64,000 bases of DNA. Origin: Filosporella fistucella (taxonomy: Eukaryota > Ascomycota > Leotiomycetes > Helotiales). The stretch lies in the NCBI GenBank assembly GCA_030077755.1, contig JAQJZZ010000011.1:1984001-2048000 (forward strand), read 5' to 3'. The notes beneath the pieces were generated by a model. It was given only the letters and a program-made list of their open reading frames with translations. It was not told the DNA's origin and searched no databases. A program made the translations under genes and the position numbers. How positions within the stretch are numbered: position 1 is the stretch's first letter; the number at the start of each line of letters is the position of its first letter. Of the stretch, positions 19,901 to 28,874 are shown piece by piece.

Positions 19901-22644
19901 ATAGAAGAAGCAATAACTCCTTCCATGTCGTTTTTCTCTTGGTATTTACGCAGATGATCTAAGAGCGCTGGATCTTCCTGTTTGGGTGGCAATCTCGACA
20001 GTGGTTTGCCCTCACGACTTGGTGGTCTCGAGAACGGCTCCTGGGTAGATTCCTGATACGAATCTTCGACCTCGCCATCTGGCTCCTTCGTTTCAGTTGA
20101 TTGATTTCGATCATTTTCGGATTCGGATTCTTCTAGGCTTGTGAGTCCACTCCGTGGTCGTGCTTTCCCACGAATACCTGCCATTATTTTCTTAGCCTCA
20201 TCAAGAAAGTCTTGTGTTGTTACTGAGCCCTTGCGGCTATCATCCTGCATTTGCAAGCTCATACCGAGTGCTGTGGACAGCTTCAGGGGTTCAGTTGAGT
20301 CGAGTTCAGCCTGTATTTTTGCTATCTTCTGTGCCTGGAGCAACCTGGCTTTCGCAGTCGAAGTGAGATCTGGACCTTGGAGTGGTGTACGCTCTTGTAG
20401 CTGACTACTTCGTTGGCTTGGAGTTGGCGTTCGGGGCCGCAGGATTTGCCGCATTGCAAGAACATTTGGGTTCGCAGCTTGCTGGTCGTCCCCATGTCTC
20501 GCATCTTTCCTTTTCCTGCCAATAACAGACTGCATCTGCTGATGAGTCTCCTTCAGAGAATCAAACTCGTGAGAATCCTCTCCTCCGTCTCCTTCTCGCT
20601 CTGTCACCTCACTCATCTGTAGAGTTCTCCTACGTTTTGGTGTGGGATCTTTCAACGGAGTTTTAGGTAACCTCTTGCCCTCCGAATTTCCATTTCGCTT
20701 TCGTGGGGTCTGGAGATCTTCCTGCCGTTGAGAAGGAGGCAGTCCGGGAGAATCCTCTGAGTCGGAAGATTTTATGACATTAGCTTCGTGGGTACGAATG
20801 GCATGCTTCGTGGTGGTCTTGCTGGTGGTGGAATATCTTGTTTTATGGTGGACGACATCATCTTCCTCGAGGGCGGGGGAAGGTTCAAGTTGAAATTTGA
20901 ATATTCCCTGGCCTTTTGAACTAAGAACAGGGACAGTCCCATGGTCTCTGTCTTCATTGTGACCTCCCGACCTACTCGAGTCATATGAGATTTCTTCGCT
21001 GAATTGGAAATTATCGAGCTCTCCAGCACCAAAGCTGTTCAGTTTCCGTGAAATGTGTTGATGGCTATGCCCCTTTTGGACCACCTTTCCCGAGCTGGAA
21101 GGTTGCGGAGCCTCCTCGTTGTCGTGCGACTCGAGGGAATTTCTCTCTAAACCCGGTTCCTCCTCGCTCTCATCTCTCTCATCGTAATCACCCTCAAATT
21201 GACTGAGGCGACGCAATAACTTTTGATTCGTGAAAGTGTCATAGGTGCCGAACAGTTTCAGCGGACTGCCTGAGCTGCTTTTGTGTTCCTTTTCTGGTGA
21301 CTTACTGGGTCTTTGCGTAGGTGTATTGGGAGCCGGGGAGACTACATCTGGATGATGGTCCTGGTACTCATTCGAAGCTCGGGTCTTCTTGATGTGAGGC
21401 AACTGTTTTGGCGTGCTGGCCTGCATAGATTCCTCTGGCAACATCGCTGATTCGTCTATAGCTGGAAGAGATGAAGGGCTCAAAAGTCGCTTCTGGAAAG
21501 ATCCTTCCTGGGAATGACCACCGCGCCGAAAGTTGACAAACCGACCATTGTGAGCGTAATCTTCTGTGGCAGCAGTAACATCAACTGGAAGGGATTCCAA
21601 AGTCCTGTCCCGATTTTCACCCGACTGAAAAGAATTCTCTTCACCGATACTCTCCAGCCGCCTATCAAGTTCCTCCGGAGGAATACCTAGGGCGGCATAG
21701 TCAATTTCCCCGTGAATCGTATTGTGTCTCGCGATGTATATTGGACTGAGCTCCTCATTCCTGATATCGCTTTGTCCACTAACAGTACGCCCACCTCCAT
21801 CCTCTGGCATCTGGCGTAAAACCGATGATTGCGGATCTGATATCGAGTCTGAAAGCTGACTCGGTTGATCTTGATGATGAGATGATAGAGCAGGCTGGAA
21901 ACTGCTATATTGGCTAGCATCATCCACCGAAAAATCGCTGCCAGCTGATTCCGCCAGCCTGTACTTCATGCCCCGTGCTTGCGGTCGATTCCGATTACCA
22001 CCTTCCGATTCATCGATATGAAGCTGGTGATTTCCATTTCTGTGACTGGCAGAAGGGTAAGGTGGGGGGCTGGATGGCATCATACTACTGCCTTCTTCTA
22101 GACCTCGTGTTGGTAGCCTTGATCCTGCTATCGTTTGGTCTTGGGGTGGTTGAAAAATTGTCTCGAGACCTGCTGCACTGAACAGATCACGCTGCTCTCC
22201 ATACGCAACATCTCCATGTATAAGACGTCTCTTCCATTCTGGTGTTTCCTGTAAGCCTTTACTGGGCGATAAACTAGTTGATTTGTGTTGAATGGTATGG
22301 CATTGTATTGAATGAGTGGTTGACGCGGAAAAGCTTCGAGATGGTTGGCGGCCTCTGCCATTGGCGACGTCCTTGAGTTTTGACGGACGTCGCTGAGCGC
22401 GTTGTGATAAGGGTATATTCTTCTCACTGAAGCCTCGCTCGCTCAACGGGCTATTTCCACCATCTTGCCCATTTATCCATGATTGTTTCTGGGCATTGTA
22501 TTTAGGTATGCGATTCAACGCGGGGCGGATATGAGACGAGTCGGACGTGCTGTTAGATAATGAGGGAAGTGAAGGCGCTGGCGATCCTGATCGTGGTTGC
22601 GATACCCAATCTTCTGAGAGCGAGTCTAGCCAAGCATGATCCAT
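16936..22644 (-). CDS. septation initiation network LRR scaffold, Cdc11/SepM/Nud1-like
   Basis: Single uninterrupted frame of 1902 aa, ATG at 22642-22644. Cdc11 (fission yeast), SepM (Aspergillus) and Nud1 (budding yeast) tether the septation/mitotic exit kinase cascade to the spindle pole body. The start MDHAWLDSLSEDWVSQP carries the short N-terminal motif of this family. The first 1400 residues are disordered, Ser/Thr- and charge-rich, with conserved islands: KLFGTYDTFTNQKLLRRLSQ near 460 and IPEQVAGMVFDRAKNIWVKR near 1030, the latter a motif also found in Byr4/Bfa1-type mitotic exit proteins. Residues about 1410-1800 form leucine-rich repeats (LEELDVSQNRIS, LQYVDVSNNDLTSL, LDLKGNKINQI, LKYLKLSGNNIS, LKKLHLAGNRL). 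The frame upstream to 22806 has no ATG. It is much longer than yeast relatives, as is usual in filamentous fungi. Ortholog naming is inferred from architecture. Confidence 0.85.
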   Translation of the reverse strand: MDHAWLDSLSEDWVSQPRSGSPAPSLPSLSNSTSDSSHIRPALNRIPKYNAQKQSWINGQDGGNSPLSERGFSEKNIPLSQRAQRRPSKLKDVANGRGRQPSRSFSASTTHSIQCHTIQHKSTSLSPSKGLQETPEWKRRLIHGDVAYGEQRDLFSAAGLETIFQPPQDQTIAGSRLPTRGLEEGSSMMPSSPPPYPSASHRNGNHQLHIDESEGGNRNRPQARGMKYRLAESAGSDFSVDDASQYSSFQPALSSHHQDQPSQLSDSISDPQSSVLRQMPEDGGGRTVSGQSDIRNEELSPIYIARHNTIHGEIDYAALGIPPEELDRRLESIGEENSFQSGENRDRTLESLPVDVTAATEDYAHNGRFVNFRRGGHSQEGSFQKRLLSPSSLPAIDESAMLPEESMQASTPKQLPHIKKTRASNEYQDHHPDVVSPAPNTPTQRPSKSPEKEHKSSSGSPLKLFGTYDTFTNQKLLRRLSQFEGDYDERDESEEEPGLERNSLESHDNEEAPQPSSSGKVVQKGHSHQHISRKLNSFGAGELDNFQFSEEISYDSSRSGGHNEDRDHGTVPVLSSKGQGIFKFQLEPSPALEEDDVVHHKTRYSTTSKTTTKHAIRTHEANVIKSSDSEDSPGLPPSQRQEDLQTPRKRNGNSEGKRLPKTPLKDPTPKRRRTLQMSEVTEREGDGGEDSHEFDSLKETHQQMQSVIGRKRKDARHGDDQQAANPNVLAMRQILRPRTPTPSQRSSQLQERTPLQGPDLTSTAKARLLQAQKIAKIQAELDSTEPLKLSTALGMSLQMQDDSRKGSVTTQDFLDEAKKIMAGIRGKARPRSGLTSLEESESENDRNQSTETKEPDGEVEDSYQESTQEPFSRPPSREGKPLSRLPPKQEDPALLDHLRKYQEKNDMEGVIASSMRSIAMAREAADSAKEIDRITDETISRASTRLWHGDHHSDPPNIRISENPDLHRKRKHSASSIPLGGDDDEVDFPSQGSNASSGHSTSRSIPTGSSRGSDSRRVIVPQSVSHLIPEQVAGMVFDRAKNIWVKRKAVSGESKGSNFLPSDETEDDPFGDIPDLSVDETQELQRIKAVAAKRKEEERIANQPYPNDPRYFDTTTQDRSASAHKSRQNSGINGVASAEASKAERNPSKSTLSSPKVDNEQPLSKLPRNEQKSQQQRSTVYTETEEEIFEEVEREISIHEDRVGPVSPVRRRNVTISFSSPLASVIQSPGYDYGVEVEREADEASPCDNECHDDTLNDSIIVAKQGSAKRSVSSKKKTSFRVASRRLSLGGHKFSTRPVSRIDERDEDLHHEESEDQHRRSISIVVTTPIPSRKASNIVLATPRPAHEVGTLSLTPLSDFTVHHANESLGLDVSYVAQNQRFVVGVDTKRTLSLSIKELVEKLTEVEPYEPFWEHIKEVSLKSKNLTTLHKLDGFCEQLEELDVSQNRISQLDGAPTSLRHLRITRNCLTDLTAWGHLSNLQYVDVSNNDLTSLSGFKYLVHLRGLKADNNSISSLDGIGQMDGLLSLRLRNNHVRTLDFSSTKLQRITDLDLKGNKINQIHNVQELRSLSILNLEENEFSGKFSGSGSETLWSLKYLKLSGNNISSIDVSQYPNLRLLYLDRNCLGKVTGLLKTKHLDSLSLREQKDGAVLDSTFLSEGFEIRKLFLSGNYLGTFRPQVEFLNLQYLELANCGLEELPGNFGRMMSNTRVLNLNFNALKDIRPLAGIIRLKKLHLAGNRLTRLRSTTIVLSQFLGLSLLDMRGNPLTLGFYPPINETRIVVGQEVDGDETMLEDPFTIAKADRVRDQKYAGCLDMETKMLRRLFEIMVSSSCPRLKTLDGLNVEKKIFQHRDAVWDSLVHAGILSRSPDNEPLEGQENHLTENVNERPEDEERWQGEDSFA

Positions 22645-23551
22645 CGCGAATTCGATTTGTGTTGTTGGGTCGAAAGAAAGTTTGTTGCTCAGTCCATTTG
22701 GAAAGGGTTTGTTGTTATTGGAGTCGCGTCGGCTGGATTTCGTGTTTGCGTGTCGAGTAAGGCTGTAAGTATGAGTGGACCTCAGATATGATGGGCGGTA
22801 GAGCAAGCTCGAATATGGATACCTGCTGTTAATACATTTAATGTTCGTGAGGCGTGAAACTCGAGATCCGCAATTGTGCTGGTGTTCTCGAACATCCCGG
22901 CTCAGACAGGTTTAGTTTTGTTGACCACTGGCGACCGGACAACGGTATTTTTAAGCCCCCACCCCTCACAATCCAAAGGGTGAGGTTTGTTTGGTTGTCA
23001 GGACCATACCTATGCCCCAAGGTACTGGAGGGAGGTGGGTTTCGAGAGGATCAAATAGGCATATGGAAGTGCAGAGCATAGAGGTCAAATACAGAGATCC
23101 AAGAAGGGATTAATTCCATACTTTATCACCAGAAATGGCATTTCATATTGGTAGAACACTGCACGATAGCTCGATATGAGTCCTGGAACAGAAGATAGGT
23201 ATGGAGGCAAGGACATAGCCATTGTTAAACTCCTGGCGCCTTATATAAATGCAAGACTATTGAATCTTAGTCTCAAGTCGTAACCTTGGAAGAATCCATC
23301 ATTCAAAGAAAATAGGTCCACCTTAACTCAAACTGCTGAATGGGATGCACATCTTTGAAAATGCTAAATTCGATTACACTATTCTCACGTGCCCACCCGT
23401 CTCAATTAACGCGCATCTGGTCGCGGTTTCCTGACCAACCCGGAACACTTCCCGAACCGGACCTCAAAGTTGACAGCCTCAAAAACCCCGCACTCAACCC
23501 AGGGCTGTCGCCAGATGATAATTGATCTGAGCGCAGCGGAGGTTGCTGAAC
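22645..23551. promoter_or_regulatory. divergent promoter, Cdc11-like / 1199-aa protein
   Basis: 907 bp between outward-facing starts. An inverted repeat CCTCAC...GTGAGG with a 10-nt loop lies near 22964-22985, and TTATATAAAT at 23240-23249 resembles a TATA box. No gene seen. Confidence 0.45.
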
Positions 23552-26500
23552 ATGGACTCAAGTAGGAGCACGAAAATCGCAGACGAGTTATATTATGCTT
23601 CTCCGGCACTGGATTCTGCGGACGAAATCTGCCCAGGTTCGGATTCTGAGCAGACACCAGAGGAAATTCAAAAGAAACGGTTGGGATACGAGTGGCATGC
23701 AAAACGAATCATAAATGGACATCTACCATTGTTACAATCTGCCGCATTGAAAGGCCCATTGACGGGCTGGATTAATCCATGGAGATACTGCCCAAAGAAG
23801 ATCGAAGCAAATGGAGAAAATCAAGAAGACGACTGGTGGCAGCCTGGCTCTGAGGAAATGCTTTTCACTCGTGCAAATGTTCTAAGGCGAGCAGAAGCTC
23901 ATGGATTAGGTTACTTGAGTCCTGCAGAGGCTCTTGCTTGGTGCAAAGAGGCGGCCCAGAACGAGGTGGATAAGGTAGGTAATGTAAAGCACTTTCTTCC
24001 AGAGCATCAGCAGCCAAGGCTACCTCGATTGCTATTTCCTACCTTTCAATTGTGAAGAATTCGAGGCTAACTTCAAGAATCTAGCTGAATGGGAGCATTG
24101 GTGTCATCAGCTCAATTGAAAGAGAGGCACAATATGATGGTGAAAAATATGGTTCTTCTGTGGAAGATAAAACGCACGTCAATCTCTCAACAGACGAAGT
24201 GTCTGAGCTGTTTTCTGGAGTAGAGCCTCGAAACTCACTTGCGAATAATCCTAGTTTTACCCCTCGCCCTATCACTGCCTCAGGTCAAGCCACCCGATGT
24301 GAGAAAAGGGCAGCAGATTCACATTGGTTGAAAGGCTCCTATGTATCGAAACGTGCTCGATGGGATGGACCCGCTGTATCAACTCCAACACCTCTTCCAG
24401 AGACTTCGAGAGAAGGGGGTCATGGAAAGAAGCCTAACGGCCCAGAGCGTCTGGTGAGCGGTAAGGGGGAAGCCACACGGAATTTTAAGCGTTCGTCGGA
24501 CTTCCCAGACTTACTCAGGAAGAGCACAGATTTGTTGTACGTAGCAGCAAAAAGCAGGGACCCAGAATATGGTACTGTGAATGAAGTGGTGCCGGAAGCA
24601 ACACCATTTCCTGCAACACGAACTTTCACGAGTGAGACGCCCAATATCTATGCTCACGCGAATGGCCGCAGCAGCGATAGACGCAGACAACGCTCTCTGA
24701 GTCAGAGAGTTGACCTCACGCTTCACGACCAGCAGTACACGGAGACAATTTCAGCTCAACGGGACGCTAGGAACCAATCTTTGCTAGCTGCTCCGCTCAA
24801 AACAGATGCTCCATCCACCCCCGTCGAGATCAACTACACGACACTAGAAAATGGAGGCGGGAATATTACTATTGGGTGCCCTACATCTAGGTCTCCTGAA
24901 CTTCCAATGCTTCCTCCGGGCCAATCGATTCAAGACGATTTCGAGACTGCAAATGAGTATAGTTTTGTAACAGAAGTTGCACCCTCTTCGAGAGATTTGG
25001 AAAAGTTTCAATTCAGAAAGAAGCGAAAACGGCGATCATTAGAAAGTCGAGGTGAAGAACCTGATTCGAGACCAAAATGTGAACCGAATCTAGAGCAAGC
25101 AAGCTTGCCAAATTTCGGGCAACCGTCAGCGATATACGACGAAGCATTACAGGTGTACCCCAGCTATCGAACACCCGAAATGCTTAAGAAGTCACAAGTA
25201 CGAGCAAGCTCAAACGAGGAAGCTCTTGCACCACATGCATCGCCTTCGCAGGAGAACCTCGAGCTGACTTCAACACCAATTGATACACCGCTGGAAGGAC
25301 ACTATATGGATGGGGAAGAGGGTGGTGACGATTTCGACGGCTACTCTTCGCAGTTAAGAGACACAGCTTTACAATCAGACGACCACCATGATAGCTGGGA
25401 GACCGTGGATGCCCTGGAAGAGGAGATGGAGGAAGGCATTCCGGAACATGAATATTTTCAACAAACGGTGAATGATAATGATCTCGACCAACACGACAGC
25501 TGGGAGACTGTAAATGACCGTGATGAGTACGAGGATGGCAGTGAGGTTGTTTTCCACGAGGCTACTGAAATCCATCCTCGCCAACCAGTGGCGGACAAAA
25601 ATGATGACCAATTGATGGTTGCCTCCAGTTTTTCAAGTTCGTCACCTATTTCAGCACCCACACGAGAAGTTGATCAGTTTTGTGCTGCTGAAACGTCCCA
25701 GCCTCATGGCCAACACACCTTTCTGGTGGCCCAGGTACTGCCTCAGACCTTGTCAGGACTTCGACAATCACTCGATCCAAACGATATTAGCACGCAATCA
25801 TTCAATACCACCCCCTTTATATCTTCAAATGCTGCTGGTCGAAATATACCATCGTCATCATCAGCATCACAAGCAGCAGACACAATGGATGAAATCCAAA
25901 ATGCTCTCACCCAAGCTTGCGGGAGCCCCAGCAATAGCTCCCATGAAAATGGTGCTCATGATTCACACTCGGACACTGAATATTTCTCTATCGACAAGGT
26001 CCTTGCTGCAATGGAAGCCTCATCTAGCCAAAAATGTTCATCTGCACGTCGCCAAGCCCCAACTTCGACATCATCACCTGAGAGCGCAATGCCATTCAAC
26101 GGCGCTTGCACTTCAACTGCTACCAATGAGACGGAGCCACAGTCTAGCGACGTAACAGATAGATTCTCGACCGAAGATGTATTTCATCAGATTAATTCCA
26201 ACAAAGATGTAGGAAATCAAATCATGTCGCCAGAAGTACCTGCTGCAGACTCGGAAACCAGCTGGCAAGGCATTGACGTCCAGAGTCCTTGGGCCCAAGA
26301 GCTTATTGAGCCGGTGCATATCTCCCCTGGCGTCACGACTTATTTGGATGCAGAATCATCAAGTGGATACTCTTCTGGGGCTGGCCTCGAGATCGATATA
26401 GAAGTGGACAAACCTACAGACCAGCCTGAGTTGGAGGGATCTTCTGAATGGCAGAATGCTGATGTGCCTATGACACCTCTGCCTGTGGAAATCAGGTCAT

Positions 26501-27261
26501 TCAGGGAATTCCTGACACCAACAACATCACCTGTACATACCTCCGACGACTTTACAAGCACGCAACAACTCGTAGATGCTACCACCCGAAACCCTTGGAA
26601 CAGCAATACAAAAAGGAGATCTGGCCAGACCAAAAAGAGGGTGTCGTTCGGAGATCAAATATCAGCAGCTGATGATGAGTCTCGCGTGGAAGGCTCGAAT
26701 CCATTGAAGCATATAACTTCTCCTCCGCCTCCAAAAACTTCTGGACGGTTGCCTGAGGAAGAAGAATTTGATGACCGAACGACCAGACTGAACGGCTTTG
26801 CAAGGCACTTTGTTGTTGCGAGACAATTCAAACGTATTCTTCCGGAAACAAGAAGCTCACAGCTACTTAGCAGTCCAGCTCTCAGTGCCCAAGCCGAAGC
26901 CTTCATAAGTGCAGATAGGGATGTGCCGGCCGAGCAAGGAAGCCGTGAAGTTTCGAGCGAATCCACAACACGGCACTTGAAATCTAGGAGTGAGGCAAGT
27001 AACAATGCCATTCGGCACCATTGGAGAAACGAAAGTCCAATAGCGAAAGCATCTCTACCCATCGACCATAATCGGAGAGCTGATCTGAGCGCGGCTTTTA
27101 CTGGGTTCGACATGAATGCTGCACTGGATGACATGGGCGACTTCCTCGAAGACTGGTCGGTTGATACTGAATTAAGAGATGGAAAAGGCGGGATGATTAA
27201 GGCAAAAGAATGTGATGGGAGAATTAAGGACAAGAGACTGTTCAGATTTGCAGGATGCTGA
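23552..27261 (+). CDS. large disordered fungal protein of unknown function
   Basis: Exons 23552-23974 and 24085-27261; 1199 aa. I do not recognise a characterised function. The frame opens at an ATG (MDSSRSTKIADELYYASPAL). The first 140 residues are the best ordered: KKRLGYEWHAKRIINGHL, LKGPLTGWINPWRYCPKK near residue 71, then TRANVLRRAEAHGLGYLSP. After the intron the protein is low in complexity, Ser/Pro/Glu-rich with basic clusters (FRKKRKRR), suggesting a nuclear protein. HDSWETV occurs twice, at about residues 576 and 611. KKRVSFGDQ near 990 is an RVxF-type PP1 docking motif. The C terminus has an acidic helical end, NAALDDMGDFLEDWSVDTEL. Proteins with a GWxNPW motif occur widely in Pezizomycotina and are often loosely labelled; I would not trust such labels. 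Gene reality is strong, role unknown. Confidence 0.85.
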
Positions 27262-28874
27262 ACACGGCTCATTAGATCTATGTGCTATGGCTATAGCACA
27301 TTCAGTTTCGGCATAGGACACATGGCATTTGTTTGTGGCATAGCATTGGCGCTTGGAGTGACACAATTAGATACCCTCATCGAAGCCAGAATTTTTCTAG
27401 CGTGCAAAGCTTGAAGTAAAACTTTTGAATTTTCATTTTAGGAGGCTTTCCAGCCACCATTTCAATGATGTCTGTTTACAACATGTCACAGGGACTTACT
27501 TCTTTCTTGCTCACCAGTTGAACAAGGCCCGCTGAGTTTTATGGAGGATGAAGGGAGATTCATGACTTGTACAGGAGCATATGGCCAGTTAACAAGGTAT
27601 CCTCTCACCCTCGTCAGAGTCAGTCAATCCGGAATCACTCGTTCCGCCTTCAAATGCTAATCAAATGACAATTGACGGAATGCTCTCTTTATCAACACCA
27701 ATGTTCTCACGGCGGGACATGGGGGTCGGCCCGCCGAAATGTCTTTGAAAGTCAATGATCCCCACAGATGATCCAGGGACAAAGCAACCATGATCTGAGA
27801 CTCCATCACTGACCACCGGACGCTGATCGATTGGTATAACCTGTGCGCACGAAATGGTTGCTAATACGGTTGAACGTGTATCGCCCTGCAACGTCGTCTG
27901 GGTACAGCTGTGTTGTGAATCTATGAGAACTAAGAAAGGCGGTCAGTGGCTCTTTGCTGAGACACGTTGTTGATTGATAGGTCGATAGTGCTCGCTGGCG
28001 ATGTCTGAGCATCGAACAAGACCTCTTAAACGGCGCCCCGGAAGCGTTGGAAGAGATCCATTGTCTTCCGGAAGTTTATTCACATTGGTGTTTGTCTGGC
28101 GGAGGACCTGTATGGTGCTGTCGTGGCATGTTTGGCGCGGTTCAAATTGAGTTTGTCTTGGAGGAGAGGCTGTGAGGAGAGTCAGGAGTTTTGAGACAGA
28201 CGGCGGTAGTCCTGGTACTATTGCAGTAACGTGGGAGTATGAGTGCAGCTGGCCTATATGGGCTGAAATTGGGGAGATTGTGGGGGGATGAGCCAGCTCT
28301 TTGGGATCTTGAGGCAGAATCGTTGTCAAATTTCGTGATGGTTGCTGGTAGAGGTTGTGGATACCAGACGAAAGCCGGTAGATGTGGGATGCAGATACTG
28401 TACAATACAGTACAGTATGTGGTTGTACGGTGATCAGGTTCGGGTTGTGTTGTGGTTGTGTTGTATTGTGGATACAGCACGGAGTATGGTGGCTGAATTG
28501 TGATTCAATCAATGATGTCGATGTCGCTTGACTTCTCTCACCCCAATGGAAACTTTCCAAAATTGCTGGCCTTGCGCTTGGCTGCGCTGCGACTTGCATC
28601 CAATCTTCCTTTCCAAACCTCTTACTTTCCGCACATTCCATTCCATAAATCATCTCTCAACGTCAACGTGATCTCTTCCCCTTCAGGAACAGGGTCACAG
28701 TTAACTTACCACCACTTCTCACAGTCCGTAATCTGCTCTTGAGCCGATGCAATTTGGTCCCTGTACCCTCGGTCTCACATCGCCTTCCACACACATATTA
28801 CCCCAACCCATTGAGGCCCAATTACTGGAGGCCATACTCCCACATTGCAGGACGGTTCGATAGATGTACGCCTC
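27262..28874. promoter_or_regulatory. upstream region of KCS1 with inverted repeats
   Basis: 1.6 kb with no convincing gene. Two perfect inverted repeats are present: CGGCGGG/CCCGCCG at 27710-27716 and 27730-27736, and ATACTGTAC/GTACAGTAT at 28395-28403 and 28410-28418. A GTTGTG-rich run follows at 28440-28475. A strong AG acceptor-like site (CCACATTGCAG) just before the coding start hints at an intron in the 5' leader. Minus frames at 27943-28653 look like non-coding. Confidence 0.4.
28395..28418. repeat. perfect 9-bp inverted repeat
   Basis: ATACTGTAC, a 6-nt loop AATACA, then GTACAGTAT, about 460 bp upstream of the KCS1 start. It could be a hairpin or a site for a dimeric transcription factor. 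Confidence 0.7.

Noticed and set aside
22644..22806. 54-codon upstream extension of the Cdc11-like frame
   Set aside because: No ATG in the extension; it opens at TTG, and the family motif starts directly after the ATG at 22644.
27943..28653. 236-aa minus frame upstream of KCS1
   Set aside because: His/Thr/Ser-rich reading of a GTTGTG-rich and TACTGTA-rich leader; no family resemblance.
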